From Enterococcus durans NBRC 100479 = LMG 10746 (GTDB lineage: Bacteria > Bacillota > Bacilli > Lactobacillales > Enterococcaceae): a stretch of 56,605 bases of DNA. Positions 7,257 to 18,276 of this stretch are shown here, one piece after another. The position numbers were made by a program, and so were the translations under genes. The notes under the pieces are model-generated. The model saw only the letters and a list, made by a program, of their open reading frames with translations, searched no databases and was not told where the DNA came from. Numbering within the stretch: position 1 is the stretch's first letter; every line of letters starts with the position of its first letter. The DNA lies in assembly GCF_001544215.1 (NCBI RefSeq), contig NZ_BCQB01000017.1:1-56605 (forward strand), given 5' to 3'.

Positions 7257-9920
7257 ATGAAAACAAAATTAAAACTTTTTCTTAAAGAGAATGGTCGCTA
7301 CGCATTAGCTAGCTTCCTGATTCCTTTACTGATACTCACACTTGTTTATCTAAGTATCGGTATCTATCCTGGAAGCGACCGCAGCATTCTTGCGAGTGAT
7401 GCCTTTTCACAATTTTCTAACTTTCATGCAAGCTTTCGGAATATGTTACTTGGAAAGCAAAGTATTTTCTATACATGGAATGCCTCTCTTGGCTTGAATT
7501 ACCTTTCTTTGATCTCGTACTATCTAGGCGGGATCTTCACGCCGCTTGTGGTGTTATTCCCTAATCAGATGATGCCTGATGTCCTTTATTTTCTTACGAT
7601 CTTAAAAGTCGGCTGTGCAGGATTATCTTTTTGGTTTCTTGCAAGAACATACAAGATACCTCGTTGGGGCCATGTTGCGCTAAGTGTTAGCTATGCATCG
7701 ATTTCTTTCATCACTGCACACTCAGAAATCATCATGTGGTTAGATGCCTTTATTTACCTTCCCTTGATCATTCTAGGGATTCATCGAGTAATGGATTTAA
7801 AAAAACCGATCGTCCTATTTGTCAGCTATCTCTTACTCTTTCTATCGAGTTTTTATATGGGATTCATGATCGGTGTCTTTTCCTTCCTTTACTTTGTTAT
7901 TAGACTTCTAAGTAATTGGTCGGTATATAAAAAAACGATTCTTCCTTACGGCATTACCTCTTTACTAGCTGGTGGTGCTTCAATGATCATTATTTTGCCG
8001 GCTATCCTTGATCTGCGCTCTAATGGAGAAGCACTAACTCAGATCACGACGTTCAAAACAGAGGCCACTTCCTACTTGGATCTAATCATGAAAAATATGG
8101 TGGGCGTTTATGATACAACCAAATATGGTTCGACTCCTTTTATTTACGCCGGATTGTTTCCATTAGTACTGTGCCTGTTTTATTTTATCAGCCGAAAAAT
8201 CACTGTCAAAAACAAACTTTTATTTGGTAGTTTGTTTGCACTGTTGATTGCTAGTTTTTATATCGTTCCTTTGAATCTATTCTGGCATGGGATGCACGCA
8301 CCGAATATGTTCTTATTCCGTTATGCGTACCTATTTTCTTTCTTAGTTATTTTACTAGCTGCCAAAGCTTGGGAAGTATTGACGAAAGAAGATCAGGGAT
8401 TACTAGTCGGGATCATCATTCTTCTTGCAGCAGTCTTCACTACTGCTTGGGGACTGAAACCAGCAGGTAGTTATTCTTATGTCACAACGACTTCCTTTGT
8501 TTTGACTGTTGTTTTCTTAGGGCTCTATGCTTTGACGATCGGTTTTTTCCACCATCACAAACAGTCAGTTAAATATCTCAGTCTATTGTTATTGTTGCTC
8601 ATGACTGCAGAAGCAAGTGTCAATACGAACAGCATGATCCATGGTATTTTAGATGATTGGAATTACGCATCGCGAAGTTTGTATACTGACCCTGCGCCCT
8701 CATTGAAAACATTAGTTGACAAAACAAAAAAAGAATCAGATACATTTTATCGTTTAGAAAACCTTGACCCCATCTCACCGAATGATTCGATCAATTATGG
8801 TTATAGTGGGATCAGTTTGTTTTCTTCTATCAGAAACCGAAACTCTTCTTCTTATCTGGATACATTAGGGTTTCGTTCTCGCGGAACGAATTTGAACATT
8901 CGCTATGCGAATAATACTTTGTTGATGGATGGTTTTACAGGAATCAAATACAATATCGCGAAAAACGACAGCAGCTTTAGTAAATACGGCTTTATTCGAG
9001 AAGATCAAAGCGGTGATTACACGCTCTATAAAAATATCAATGCTTTACCTTTAGCCTTTACTGCTCCTTTGTCGATCAATGATGTGGAACAGCCACTGAC
9101 AGACAATTTGACTAGTCAAACAAATTTGATCAACCAACTGTCTGGTTTGAACGAACAGTATTATACATTCTATACACCAACATTAAAAAGCCAGCAAAAT
9201 GTCACAGTCAGCAATACATCAACAGGTGTGACTTATGGCGAAACAGCTGAAAATCAGCCAAAAGTCTTAACTTGGGAAGTGAAAGTACCAGCAAATACAC
9301 AAGCTTACTTGAGCCTTTTCCCAACGAATTATGCACAATTAGAAAGTTCAACTGCTACCATTACAGTCAATGGGATGTCACGCAAGACCCAAATCAATAT
9401 CTCTGGGCAATATTATGATCTTGGTTATTATCCGCAAGAAACGACAGTCACCTTTACTGCTAGTTTTTATGGCACAAAAGAAGTTAGTTTTATGGCACCC
9501 AAAGTCATCGGATTAGATGTTGTAGCTTATCAAGCTGCCATGAACCAGATCAAGGACAACGGCGTTGAGATGGACACTACAGGACGTACCGCTACAGGAA
9601 CAGTCAATACTCCTGAAGATAAGATGCTTGTCACAACGATTCCTTATGATGCAGGTTGGAAAGCCAAAGTTGATGGCAAGTCAGTAGAGGTAGAAAACTT
9701 TAAAGATGCCTTCTTGATGATCAAAGTTCCAGCAGGTAAGCATACTGTCACGTTTAGTTATTTACCTCAGGGATTTATGATCGGTGCCATCTTATTCGTT
9801 CTCTGTCTTGCCCTGTTCATTCTCTACGTCTGGTATCTAAAGCGTAATAGTTCATTTAAACGAGTTACTGAAATCGAACAACCAGCTCCGCAAAGGACCT
9901 CACATCGTAGAAGAAAATAA
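7257..9920 (+). CDS. YfhO-family multi-pass membrane protein, probable GT-C glycosyltransferase
   Basis: This 887-residue protein has many hydrophobic segments from about residue 16 to 460, then a long exposed domain (about 470-840) and a last membrane helix near 843-866 ending in a basic tail. It starts with a short basic segment before the first helix; near the end of the first loop is SDAFSQFSNFHASFRNML, a YfhO-type acidic loop. YfhO proteins are GT-C-type enzymes; in Bacillus, YfhO acts in lipoteichoic acid glycosylation. The acceptor here is unknown. The ATG at 7257 follows GGTGG. It is a monocistronic unit between two terminators. Confidence 0.82.
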   Translation: MKTKLKLFLKENGRYALASFLIPLLILTLVYLSIGIYPGSDRSILASDAFSQFSNFHASFRNMLLGKQSIFYTWNASLGLNYLSLISYYLGGIFTPLVVLFPNQMMPDVLYFLTILKVGCAGLSFWFLARTYKIPRWGHVALSVSYASISFITAHSEIIMWLDAFIYLPLIILGIHRVMDLKKPIVLFVSYLLLFLSSFYMGFMIGVFSFLYFVIRLLSNWSVYKKTILPYGITSLLAGGASMIIILPAILDLRSNGEALTQITTFKTEATSYLDLIMKNMVGVYDTTKYGSTPFIYAGLFPLVLCLFYFISRKITVKNKLLFGSLFALLIASFYIVPLNLFWHGMHAPNMFLFRYAYLFSFLVILLAAKAWEVLTKEDQGLLVGIIILLAAVFTTAWGLKPAGSYSYVTTTSFVLTVVFLGLYALTIGFFHHHKQSVKYLSLLLLLLMTAEASVNTNSMIHGILDDWNYASRSLYTDPAPSLKTLVDKTKKESDTFYRLENLDPISPNDSINYGYSGISLFSSIRNRNSSSYLDTLGFRSRGTNLNIRYANNTLLMDGFTGIKYNIAKNDSSFSKYGFIREDQSGDYTLYKNINALPLAFTAPLSINDVEQPLTDNLTSQTNLINQLSGLNEQYYTFYTPTLKSQQNVTVSNTSTGVTYGETAENQPKVLTWEVKVPANTQAYLSLFPTNYAQLESSTATITVNGMSRKTQINISGQYYDLGYYPQETTVTFTASFYGTKEVSFMAPKVIGLDVVAYQAAMNQIKDNGVEMDTTGRTATGTVNTPEDKMLVTTIPYDAGWKAKVDGKSVEVENFKDAFLMIKVPAGKHTVTFSYLPQGFMIGAILFVLCLALFILYVWYLKRNSSFKRVTEIEQPAPQRTSHRRRK

Positions 9921-9970
9921 AAAAACTCCTTTAGTCGTCTGATCATCATCAGATACTAAAGGAGTTTTTT
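9918..9970. terminator. bidirectional terminator between yfhO-like gene and truA
   Basis: Arms with AAAAAACTCCTTTAGT (ending 9935) and ACTAAAGGAGTTTTTT (9955-9970) form a long stem, with an inner TCTGAT/ATCAGA stem. T-runs occur on both strands. The two flanking genes converge here, and the truA stop overlaps its edge. Confidence 0.9.
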
Positions 9971-10716
9971 CATTCATATTTGACTTCGTAAAGATATAGC
10001 CCTTCTGGATGAGCAGTCGGTCCAGCAGCATTACGATCTTTTTTCGCTATGATTTCAGGAATACTATCCTCTGCCAAACGTCCATTCCCAATTTTAAGCA
10101 ATGTTCCAACTAAGATACGGATCATTTTGTAAAGAAAACCATTTCCGCGGAAAGTAAACAAAAGCTCATCGCCGGTTTCATTCACTTCCATTTTCGCCTC
10201 ATAGATCGTTCGAACTTTGTCTTCGATAGAACTACCAGAAGCACAAAAAGAAGTGAAATCATGTGTTCCTAATAAATCAGGAAGCGCTCGTTGGATCTTT
10301 TCCACATCTATTGGATAAGGAAAATAACTGGCATAATGGCGTCGAAATGGACTACGCGGTTTGCCTATATCCACTCGAAATTGATACGTTTTTTCTTTTA
10401 CAAGATAACGAGCATGGAAATCTTCTGAAACAATTGCTACTTCTTTCACTGCAATATCTTCTGGTGACTGCGTATCTAAAGCAAAACGCATGCGTTCTAA
10501 CGGACGCTCTTCGGGGTAATCAAAATGGATAACTTGACCCATTGCATGTACTCCTGCATCTGTACGACCAGACCCAAAAACAGTGATTTCTTTACCATTC
10601 GCCATCTTTGTTAATGTTTTTTCTATTTCTTCTTGTACGGTACGACCATTTGGCTGTTTTTGAAATCCATTAAAGTTCGTTCCATCATATGCAATAATTG
10701 CTTTGTAGCGTGTCAT
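9970..10716 (-). CDS. truA: tRNA pseudouridine(38-40) synthase TruA
   Basis: TruA makes pseudouridine at positions 38-40 of the tRNA anticodon arm. The 248-residue protein has GSGRTDAGVHAMGQ (about 48-61), with catalytic Asp53, and ends with the family block NGFLYKMIRILVGTLLKIGNG. The ATG at 10716 follows AAAGGTG. It is 21 bp downstream of ecfT and is the last gene of the ecfA1-ecfA2-ecfT-truA operon, an order seen in many Firmicutes. Its stop is embedded in the bidirectional terminator. Confidence 0.96.
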   Translation of the reverse strand: MTRYKAIIAYDGTNFNGFQKQPNGRTVQEEIEKTLTKMANGKEITVFGSGRTDAGVHAMGQVIHFDYPEERPLERMRFALDTQSPEDIAVKEVAIVSEDFHARYLVKEKTYQFRVDIGKPRSPFRRHYASYFPYPIDVEKIQRALPDLLGTHDFTSFCASGSSIEDKVRTIYEAKMEVNETGDELLFTFRGNGFLYKMIRILVGTLLKIGNGRLAEDSIPEIIAKKDRNAAGPTAHPEGLYLYEVKYE

Positions 10717-10737
10717 ACATTCACCTTTTCTACTAAA

Positions 10738-11535
10738 TCAGCTTCTTAAAAAAATCAACGCCATCGTCAATAATACAAATGCAAGAATGACGTACGTGTC
10801 ACGGTTGTGCCAATGAAGGATACGATATTTCGTTCGTCCTTCACCACCTTGATAGCCTCTTGCTTCCATAGCTGTCGCCAAATCTTCTGCACGATTAAAA
10901 CTGCTGACAAATAACGGGATCAACAAGGGAATGACAGCTTTCATTTTTTGAACTAAGCTACCTTCTCCAAAATCGACGCCACGTGCGCGTTGCGCATTCA
11001 TGATTTTTTCTGTTTCATCCATCAAAGTAGGAACAAAACGTAATGCGATCGACAACATCAAGGAGATTTCGTGTACTGGAAAACGCACAGCCTTTAAGGG
11101 TCTTAACAGATATTCAATTGCATCAGACAATTCTAAAGGAGGCGTGGTCAACGTCAATAATGTCGACATAAAGATGATCAATACGAAACGGCAAAAAATG
11201 AAGAGTCCGTTCATCACACCAAATTCAGTGATGTTAAAGATCCCCCAACTCCAATAAGTCGCGCCACCGCTTGTAAATAAGACTTGTAAAGCTACGGTGA
11301 ATAAGATCAACCAGATCAACGGTCGAATACCACGAATGAAGAATTTGATATCGACTTTCGAAAGAAAAACAGCAAGCAAAGTGAAAACTGCTAATAGTGC
11401 ATAAGTCTGCCAATTATTTGCTAAAAAAATGATACCGATAAAATAGAAGCTGGCTAATAATTTTGCACGAGGATCTAATCGGTGAATCAAGGAATTCCCT
11501 GGCATATACCGACCAAAAATCAATTTATTCATCAT
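10738..11535 (-). CDS. ecfT: ECF transporter transmembrane protein EcfT
   Basis: EcfT is the membrane scaffold that couples the EcfA ATPases to exchangeable substrate-binding S subunits of energy-coupling-factor vitamin transporters. The 265-residue protein has several hydrophobic helices and two Ala-Arg-Gly motifs ([11 protein letters not shown] and [10 protein letters not shown]) in its coupling helices. The ATG at 11535 lies eight bases after AGGAGG. An adjacent ATG at 11532 is also possible, and the ATG at 11541 is too close to the site. The start overlaps the end of ecfA2 by 11 bp, implying translational coupling. No S component is present. Confidence 0.94.
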   Translation of the reverse strand: MMNKLIFGRYMPGNSLIHRLDPRAKLLASFYFIGIIFLANNWQTYALLAVFTLLAVFLSKVDIKFFIRGIRPLIWLILFTVALQVLFTSGGATYWSWGIFNITEFGVMNGLFIFCRFVLIIFMSTLLTLTTPPLELSDAIEYLLRPLKAVRFPVHEISLMLSIALRFVPTLMDETEKIMNAQRARGVDFGEGSLVQKMKAVIPLLIPLFVSSFNRAEDLATAMEARGYQGGEGRTKYRILHWHNRDTYVILAFVLLTMALIFLRS

Positions 11536-12394
11536 GTGCATTTCCTCCTGCTAATTCAACAATCTTATCTGCCAATTCTTCAGCAGTGATCGGCAACTCG
11601 GAAAATAGCTTCTCGGGATTGTTTAATTTTTCTGCAAATTCGGTAGCAGTAGGAACACCTAATTGCTTGTCTTTCAACCAGGTAAGATTTTGAAAAACTT
11701 GATGGGGTCGTCCACTTTCGACAATTTTCCCTTTTTCAAGTACATAAACATAGTCGGCGTAGTTCGCCACATCGTCCATCAAGTGGGTGACTAGTACGAT
11801 CGTAATATTCTGCTCTTTATGCAGACGCCAGAACATATCCATCATTTCTTTTCTTCCCTGCGGGTCAAGTCCTGCTGTTGGCTCATCTAAAACGAGTACC
11901 TCTGGTTTCATTGCTAAGACGCCAGCAATAGCCACTCGCCGCATTTGTCCACCAGACAATTCAAATGGTGAACGTTCTAAGTAATTCTCATCTAAACCAA
12001 CATGCCCAAGCATCTCTTTTGCTAACTGAAGCGCATCTTCGTCGCTGACTCCAAAATTTTTAGGACCAAACGCAATATCTCGAGCGACTGTTTCTTCAAA
12101 TAATTGTGCTTCCGGAAATTGAAAAACGATCCCGACTTTTTTACGGATCGGTTTTAAATTTTTATTGTTCGTATCAGGTTTGATTTGTCGATCGCCAATA
12201 TGTACGATTCCACTCGTAGGCTTGACCAATGCATTTAGATGTTGAAGTAGGGTCGATTTACCACTACCTGTATGGCCGACTAGAGCTGTATAACTATTTT
12301 CTTCAATCGTCATATCAATATCAAATAGCGCTCTTTGTTCAAATGGCGTATTGGGCTGATACGTAAAATCTACTTTTTCAAAACGGATGTCCAT
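11525..12394 (-). CDS. ecfA2: ECF transporter ATP-binding protein EcfA2
   Basis: This is the second ATPase of the ECF module, powering uptake of micronutrients. The 289-residue protein has Walker [10 protein letters not shown] (40-48), a Q-loop [13 protein letters not shown], signature LSGGQ (146-150) and Walker B ending VLVLDEP (about 166-172). A longer C-terminal extension is typical of EcfA2. Its start overlaps the 3' end of ecfA1 by 25 bp and has only a weak ribosome binding site, so it probably depends on translation of ecfA1. Confidence 0.95.
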   Translation of the reverse strand: MDIRFEKVDFTYQPNTPFEQRALFDIDMTIEENSYTALVGHTGSGKSTLLQHLNALVKPTSGIVHIGDRQIKPDTNNKNLKPIRKKVGIVFQFPEAQLFEETVARDIAFGPKNFGVSDEDALQLAKEMLGHVGLDENYLERSPFELSGGQMRRVAIAGVLAMKPEVLVLDEPTAGLDPQGRKEMMDMFWRLHKEQNITIVLVTHLMDDVANYADYVYVLEKGKIVESGRPHQVFQNLTWLKDKQLGVPTATEFAEKLNNPEKLFSELPITAEELADKIVELAGGNAHDE

Positions 12395-13209
12395 AACCAG
12401 TCCACCATCCCTTCTTCAGTCATGTACTCTTCTGGAACGACAAAACCTCGTTGTTTTAATGCACTCTTTAATTTTTCAGGAAAAGGAAGATCCAACCCAA
12501 GATTGATCAGTTCAGGACCAGCAGAAAAAATTTCTTCTGGTGTTCCTTCATTAACTAGTTCACCTTGTTTCATGACAAATATCCGATTGGCATTCGCTGC
12601 TTCATCGATATCATGTGTGATAGATATGACCGTCAAGTTGCTTTCTTCTTTGATCTTTTTGATCGTCGAAATAACTTCTTCTCGTCCTTCGGGGTCTAAC
12701 ATGCTAGTCGCTTCATCTAAAATGATGATATCTGGCCGTAACGCAACAACTCCTGCAATAGCAACTCTTTGTTTTTGTCCACCAGACAATCGTGCAGGTT
12801 CTCTTTTTGCAAAGTCGCTCATACGGACTTTTTCAAGTGCATCCTTTACACGAACCACCATTTCTTCACGTGGGATACCCTGATTCTCAAGACCAAAAGC
12901 AACATCATCTTCCACTGTTGATCCGACAAACTGGTTGTCAGGGTTTTGGAAAACCATGCCGACCATTCGACGTATAGACCAGATGTTTTCTTCATTTAGT
13001 AACTGCTTTCCTACCTTTACCGTGCCTGATTCTGGCAAAAGCAGACCGTTGATCGTTTTTGCGAGTGTTGATTTACCTGAACCATTGTGCCCGATAATTG
13101 CGATCCATTCACCTTGGTTGATCGTAAATGAAATATCTTTTAACGCAAAACGGGGGTCATCTGGTTGGTATTTGTAATTAATCTTTCCTAATTCAATAAT
13201 TGGCTCCAT
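12370..13209 (-). CDS. ecfA1: ECF transporter ATP-binding protein EcfA1
   Basis: EcfA1 is the first ATPase of the ECF module and pairs with EcfA2. The 279-residue protein has Walker [10 protein letters not shown] (40-48), Q-loop [20 protein letters not shown], signature LSGGQ (141-145) and Walker B IIILDEA (about 161-167). The ATG at 13209 follows GAAGGAG. It is the first gene of the transporter operon, downstream of the alpha operon after a 273-bp gap that holds several hairpins. Confidence 0.95.
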   Translation of the reverse strand: MEPIIELGKINYKYQPDDPRFALKDISFTINQGEWIAIIGHNGSGKSTLAKTINGLLLPESGTVKVGKQLLNEENIWSIRRMVGMVFQNPDNQFVGSTVEDDVAFGLENQGIPREEMVVRVKDALEKVRMSDFAKREPARLSGGQKQRVAIAGVVALRPDIIILDEATSMLDPEGREEVISTIKKIKEESNLTVISITHDIDEAANANRIFVMKQGELVNEGTPEEIFSAGPELINLGLDLPFPEKLKSALKQRGFVVPEEYMTEEGMVDWLWTSVLKK

Positions 13210-13288
13210 AATTACTCCTTCTCCATCCTAAAGTTCCTACTAACACTATCAAAAAATACCTGATTTTTCAATTGTTTCCGTTTTAATT

Positions 13289-13353
13289 AAAGTGTTTTTT
13301 TGTGCCTTCAAATAGATGTCAAGACAGTTAATTGAAGGTACAAAAAACACTTT
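13289..13353 (-). terminator. long hairpin between rplQ and ecfA1
   Basis: Arms at 13289-13311 and 13332-13353 are near-perfect complements of about 22 bp, containing AAAGTGTTTTTT and its partner. This is the likely end of the ribosomal superoperon transcript. The T-run lies inside the stem rather than after it, so it is not a textbook intrinsic terminator. Confidence 0.55.
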
Positions 13354-13366
13354 ATGATGAGTGCAT

Positions 13367-13395
13367 ACTCCTCAAATCGATTCGACTTGAGGAGT
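13367..13395. other. hairpin downstream of rplQ
   Basis: ACTCCTCAA (13367-13375) pairs perfectly with TTGAGGAGT (13387-13395) around an 11-base loop. A smaller GGAAG/CTTCC stem sits at 13413-13428. These probably lie in the 3' untranslated region of the rplQ transcript. Confidence 0.5.
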
Positions 13396-13482
13396 AGCGC
13401 TGAGCTAGACTCGGAAGAGTTAACTTCCAACATCATAACACTCTAAAAGAATCATCTATAAAGTGATGTTATTAGTGTGATT

Positions 13483-13863
13483 TTAGACAAGTTCTAAGAC
13501 AACCATTGGTGCACCATCACCGCGTCTTGGTTCTGTCTTCAAGATACGAGTGTAGCCACCTTGACGTTCAGCATAACGAGGTGCAATATCGTTGAATAGT
13601 TTTTGCAAAGCTGATTCAATGACGATATCCTCATTTTCTTCACGTACGCTAGCAACTTCATTACGTACAAAAGCCGCAGCTTGACGACGTGCATGCAAGT
13701 CTCCACGTTTGCCTAAAGTGATCATTTTTTCTGTAGTTGAGCGAACTTCTTTCGCACGAGCTTCAGTAGTCACAATACGTTCGTTAATTAATAAGTCAGT
13801 TGTTAAATCACGCAACATCGCTTTACGTTGGCTAGATGTGCGTCCTAGTTTACGATAACTCAC
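13483..13863 (-). CDS. rplQ: 50S ribosomal protein L17
   Basis: L17 lies near the polypeptide exit tunnel of the large subunit. The 126-residue sequence [25 protein letters not shown] is the family N-terminus. The start is a GTG at 13863, eight bases after AAGGAGGG. It is the last gene of the alpha operon, 27 bp after rpoA. Confidence 0.97.
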   Translation of the reverse strand: MSYRKLGRTSSQRKAMLRDLTTDLLINERIVTTEARAKEVRSTTEKMITLGKRGDLHARRQAAAFVRNEVASVREENEDIVIESALQKLFNDIAPRYAERQGGYTRILKTEPRRGDGAPMVVLELV

Positions 13864-13890
13864 GTTGGTTTCCCTCCTTCGTAAAAGGTT

Positions 13891-14829
13891 TTAATCTTCT
13901 TTACGTAAACCTAAACCTAAGTCGTGTAATTTTGCTTTCACTTCTTCTAATGATTTACGTCCTAAGTTACGGACTTTGATCATTTCTGGCTCAGATTTAT
14001 TCGTAAGTTCTTGTACAGTATTGATTCCTGCACGTTTTAAACAATTGTAAGAGCGAACAGATAAGTCTAATTCTTCAATTGTCATTTCCAACATTTTTTC
14101 TTTTTGTGTTTCTTCCTTTTCGACCATGATTTCAGCATTTTTTGCTTCATCAGTCAGGTTAACAAAAATATCTAAATGTTCAGTCATGATTTTTGCAGAT
14201 AAACTCATTGCTTCCAATGGTTCGATTGAACCATCTGTCCAAATCTCCATCGTCAATTTATCAAAATCTTCACGGTGTCCAACACGAGTGTTTTCTACTT
14301 GGTAGTTTACACGACGAACTGGTGTGTAGATTGAATCGACTGGAAGTACACCGATCGGCATATCTTCTTTTTTGTTTTCATCTGCTTGAACATAACCACG
14401 TCCTGGTTTCACTGTTAAGCGAGCATGGAACGTAGCACCTTCTGAGACACTACAGATGTACATATCTTTGTTAAGAATTTCTACCTCACTATCAACGATA
14501 ATATCGCCAGCAGTTACTGTAGCAGGTCCGGTAATATCGATTTCAAGGGTTTTTTCTTCTTGGCCATACATTTTCAGTGCTAAACCTTTAATGTTCAAGA
14601 TGATTTGAGTGACGTCTTCTCGTACACCTTTAATGGTAGAGAATTCATGCAGTACACCATCGATTTGAATATTAGTGATGGCAGCACCTGGCAAAGAAGA
14701 TAATAAAATACGACGTAGGGAATTCCCTAAAGTAGTCCCATAGCCTCTTTCAAGAGGTTCAACGATGAACTTGCCATAATCTTTTTCTTCATCAATTTTT
14801 GCGATTCTTGGTTTTTCGAACTCAATCAT
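13891..14829 (-). CDS. rpoA: DNA-directed RNA polymerase subunit alpha
   Basis: The alpha subunit nucleates RNA polymerase assembly and contacts upstream promoter DNA and activators. The 312-residue protein has the N-terminal dimer domain ([23 protein letters not shown] near residue 25-50) and a C-terminal domain with [14 protein letters not shown] and [16 protein letters not shown]. The start is the ATG at 14829 behind AAAGGGG; an in-frame upstream extension of 14 codons has no site. A 79-bp gap separates it from rpsK. Confidence 0.97.
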   Translation of the reverse strand: MIEFEKPRIAKIDEEKDYGKFIVEPLERGYGTTLGNSLRRILLSSLPGAAITNIQIDGVLHEFSTIKGVREDVTQIILNIKGLALKMYGQEEKTLEIDITGPATVTAGDIIVDSEVEILNKDMYICSVSEGATFHARLTVKPGRGYVQADENKKEDMPIGVLPVDSIYTPVRRVNYQVENTRVGHREDFDKLTMEIWTDGSIEPLEAMSLSAKIMTEHLDIFVNLTDEAKNAEIMVEKEETQKEKMLEMTIEELDLSVRSYNCLKRAGINTVQELTNKSEPEMIKVRNLGRKSLEEVKAKLHDLGLGLRKED

Positions 14830-14908
14830 TCTTATCTTTACCCCTTTCAAAACGAAAAGTGTCTTGTTCAATGACGTTACTAATAGAACTCAAAATGAGC
14901 GGCACTCA

Positions 14909-15298
14909 TTAAACACGACGGCGTTTTGGAGGGCGGGCACCATTATGAGGAACTGGAGTCACGTCACGAATTGCAGTCACTTCTAAACCTGTAGCTTGTA
15001 ATGAACGAATTGCTGCTTCACGTCCAGAACCAGGTCCTTTAACTGTTACTTCAACAGTCTTTAATCCGTGTTCCATTGCTGCTTTTGTAGCTGTTTCTGC
15101 TGCCATTTGAGCGGCAAAAGGAGTTGATTTTTTGCTTCCTTTGAAGCCTAATGAACCAGCTGACGACCACGCTAATGCATTTCCGTGAGTATCAGTGATC
15201 ATGATGATAGTGTTGTTGAATGTAGAATGGATATGTGCAATACCTGCTTCTATATTCTTTTTCACACGGCGTTTACGATTCACTTTTTTTGCTGCCAT
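14909..15298 (-). CDS. rpsK: 30S ribosomal protein S11
   Basis: S11 is a platform protein of the small subunit that contacts 16S rRNA near the E site. The 129-residue protein includes [18 protein letters not shown] and ends [10 protein letters not shown], the conserved C-terminus. It is 27 bp downstream of rpsM. Confidence 0.97.
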   Translation of the reverse strand: MAAKKVNRKRRVKKNIEAGIAHIHSTFNNTIIMITDTHGNALAWSSAGSLGFKGSKKSTPFAAQMAAETATKAAMEHGLKTVEVTVKGPGSGREAAIRSLQATGLEVTAIRDVTPVPHNGARPPKRRRV

Positions 15299-15325
15299 GA
15301 AGTTTTAACCTCCTTCACTTAAGAA

Positions 15326-15691
15326 TTATTTTTTCTTGCCAGCGATAGCGCGAGCTGGGCCTTTACGAGTACGTGCATTGTTTTTCGTGTTTTGTCCACG
15401 AACAGGCAAACCACGGCGATGACGGATGCCTCGGTATGAACCGATTTCCATCAAGCGTTTGATGTTTAAGTTCACTTCACGACGAAGATCACCTTCAACT
15501 TTTAATTTATCTACTTCCGCACGGATAGCATCTGTTTGTTCATTCGTTAATTCACGAACGCGAACATCTTCAGATACACCAGCATCAGCTAAGATTTTTT
15601 TAGCAGTAGTGTTACCAATACCATAGATATAAGTAAGTGAAACTACTACACGTTTATCACGAGGAATATCTACTCCTGCAATACGAGCCAT
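15326..15691 (-). CDS. rpsM: 30S ribosomal protein S13
   Basis: S13 sits in the 30S head and contacts the 50S subunit and P-site tRNA. The 121-residue protein begins [26 protein letters not shown] and ends with the basic tail [16 protein letters not shown]. It follows rpmJ after 17 bp. Confidence 0.97.
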   Translation of the reverse strand: MARIAGVDIPRDKRVVVSLTYIYGIGNTTAKKILADAGVSEDVRVRELTNEQTDAIRAEVDKLKVEGDLRREVNLNIKRLMEIGSYRGIRHRRGLPVRGQNTKNNARTRKGPARAIAGKKK

Positions 15692-15708
15692 ATTTATTGC
15701 ACCTCCAA

Positions 15709-15825
15709 TTATCCTTGACGTTGTTTATGTTTTGGATTTGCTGGGCAAATCACCATAACGCGTCCTTTACGACGAATTACTTTACAATGTTCGCACATTG
15801 GTTTTACTGATGGTCTTACTTTCAT
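15709..15825 (-). CDS. rpmJ: 50S ribosomal protein L36
   Basis: This gene encodes 38 residues on the minus strand, beginning [20 protein letters not shown] and ending HKQRQG. Cys11, Cys14, Cys27 and His32 form the zinc-binding set, so this is the zinc-containing form of L36. It lies between infA and rpsM in the usual order, with an AGGAGGT site before the ATG at 15825. Confidence 0.96.
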   Translation of the reverse strand: MKVRPSVKPMCEHCKVIRRKGRVMVICPANPKHKQRQG

Positions 15826-15857
15826 GATAATACCTCCTGTAGTTTTACGGAGTACAA

Positions 15858-16076
15858 TTATTTAAAGCGATAAGTAATACGGCCACGGTTTAAATCGTAC
15901 GGAGACAATTCAACCGTCACTTTGTCACCAGGTAAGATACGGATGTAATGCATACGAATTTTACCTGAAACAGTAGCAAGAACTTGGTGTCCGTTTTCTA
16001 GTTCAACTTTAAACATTGCATTCGGCAAAGTTTCGACGACTGTACCTTCGACTTCAATCATATCTTCTTTTGCCAC
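15858..16076 (-). CDS. infA: translation initiation factor IF-1
   Basis: IF-1 occupies the ribosomal A site during initiation. The 72-residue protein is a single OB fold: [30 protein letters not shown] onward. The start is a GTG at 16076, seven bases after AAGGAGGT, which gives exactly the family length. The longer frame to 16157 lacks a ribosome binding site. A promoter lies upstream, so infA and the alpha operon can be expressed without the S10 and spc genes. Confidence 0.96.
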   Translation of the reverse strand: MAKEDMIEVEGTVVETLPNAMFKVELENGHQVLATVSGKIRMHYIRILPGDKVTVELSPYDLNRGRITYRFK

Positions 16077-16169
16077 GCACAGTACCTCCTTGTACTTGTT
16101 TCGCATTTTCACACGATAAAATGGCGGAAACTGCAGTTCCCACCTCAAAATTCTCAAAATGGATCATCT

Positions 16170-16186
16170 AGAGGATTTCTCTAGAA
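16170..16186 (-). other. leader hairpin before infA
   Basis: CTAGAG and CTCTAG arms flank a 5-base loop in the transcript from the infA promoter, about 15-30 nt after the predicted start. A second near-palindrome around CTGCAG occurs at about 16124-16141. These may affect RNA stability or translation of infA. Confidence 0.35.
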
Positions 16187-16199
16187 GTCGGACTGACAT

Positions 16200-16228
16200 A
16201 TTCTATCATAATTTATTGAACTTGACAA
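16200..16228 (-). promoter_or_regulatory. internal promoter for infA-rpmJ-rpsM-rpsK-rpoA-rplQ
   Basis: On the minus strand TTGTCA (16223-16228) and TAGAAT (16200-16205) are separated by exactly 17 bp. It lies in the 191-bp gap between adk and infA. Confidence 0.75.
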
Positions 16229-16267
16229 GAGTAACTGCTTAATGCAAGTCGGCTACGGGCAATCGTG

Positions 16268-16918
<651 letters not shown>

Positions 16919-16980
16919 TTACCCTCCTAATAAATGTGAGAACGTGTGTTGAGGAAAAACCTCAACACGCTTTCTTACTC

Positions 16981-18276
16981 TTACTCAATAAATCCAACAT
17001 ATTTACGTTTCAGCATTAAGCCTTCTAACTGTTTCGCAGTTTCTAAAGCAACACCGATAACAATCAGTAAGCTGGTACCACCTAACCCGATAGATTGAGG
17101 CAAATTCCAGACCATTTGAGCAATGATCGGTAATAAAGCCACCAAACCAAGGAAAATTGCACCGACTGTACTTAAACGCATCAATAAGCTTGAGACATAC
17201 TCTTCAGTCCCCTTACCAGGGCGTACGCTTGGTATATAACTTCCTTGTTTTTGTAAGTTTTCCGCTAATTTCTCAGGGTTCACTTGAACAAAAGCATAGA
17301 AGAACGTAAATGCAACGATCAGTATCGTATAAATCGTCGCACCTGGCGCCGTGTTATAGTTAAAGATCTCCATCATTATCTTATACCAATTTTCAGATCC
17401 AAACCGACCACTCAATGCTTGTAATACCGCATTAGGAGTAGCAATAAACGAGCTGGCGAAGATAACCGGGATAACCCCAGCCGCATTCACTTTCAACGGT
17501 AGATAACTACTTGTTGGAGCGCCTGCTAAGCGTTTCGTATATTGGATCGGGATCTTGCGTTCAGCTTGTTGGAAAAATGTGACAAACGTTACGATCAATA
17601 AAATCGCAACAAGTAAGATGGCAACGAAAATTGCAGATTTCCAGATATCTGAAGGATCAATGTTTATAAAGTAATCTTCATAAATTTCTTTGACACTTTC
17701 AGGTAGTCTAGAAATGATCCCTGCAAAGATGATCATTGACACACCATTACCAATACCTTTTTCGGTGATTTGTTCTCCTAACCAAGTGACAAACATTGTA
17801 CCGGCAGTCAAGATCAGACCGATCGTTACATATGTTGACACATTAGGGTTATTGACAAAACCTAATTGGGCATATTGGTTAAACCCAGCAGTGATACCGA
17901 CTGATTGGATAAATGCCAATACTAATGTCAGGTATCGTGTTGCTTGATTTAACTTTTTACGACCAACTTCCCCTTGTTTTGACCATTCCACGAAATGTGG
18001 AACGATATCCATTTGTAGCAATTGGATGACGATAGACGCTGTAATGTAAGGTGAAACCCCCATTGAGAAGATAGAGAAGTTTTGCATCGCACTACCACTG
18101 ACTAAGTTCAACATATTGAAAAATGGCAAAGAAGAAAGATTTTGCAATGAACTAGCATCTACGCCAGGCACAGTAATATGTGCGCCTAGACGAAATACAA
18201 ATAGAACAAACACTGTGAATAGGATTTTTGATCTAATATCTTTTACTTTAAAAGCATCTTTTAATAGTTTAAGCAT
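16981..18276 (-). CDS. secY: preprotein translocase subunit SecY
   Basis: SecY forms the protein-conducting channel in the membrane. The 431-residue protein has about ten hydrophobic helices and the family blocks GVDASSLQNL near the N-terminus, GIGNGVSMIIFAGI, and IPSVRPGKGTEEYV. Its ATG shares one base with the rplO stop (TAATG), so the two are translationally coupled. It is the canonical housekeeping SecY, not an accessory SecY2. Confidence 0.97.
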   Translation of the reverse strand: MLKLLKDAFKVKDIRSKILFTVFVLFVFRLGAHITVPGVDASSLQNLSSLPFFNMLNLVSGSAMQNFSIFSMGVSPYITASIVIQLLQMDIVPHFVEWSKQGEVGRKKLNQATRYLTLVLAFIQSVGITAGFNQYAQLGFVNNPNVSTYVTIGLILTAGTMFVTWLGEQITEKGIGNGVSMIIFAGIISRLPESVKEIYEDYFINIDPSDIWKSAIFVAILLVAILLIVTFVTFFQQAERKIPIQYTKRLAGAPTSSYLPLKVNAAGVIPVIFASSFIATPNAVLQALSGRFGSENWYKIMMEIFNYNTAPGATIYTILIVAFTFFYAFVQVNPEKLAENLQKQGSYIPSVRPGKGTEEYVSSLLMRLSTVGAIFLGLVALLPIIAQMVWNLPQSIGLGGTSLLIVIGVALETAKQLEGLMLKRKYVGFIE

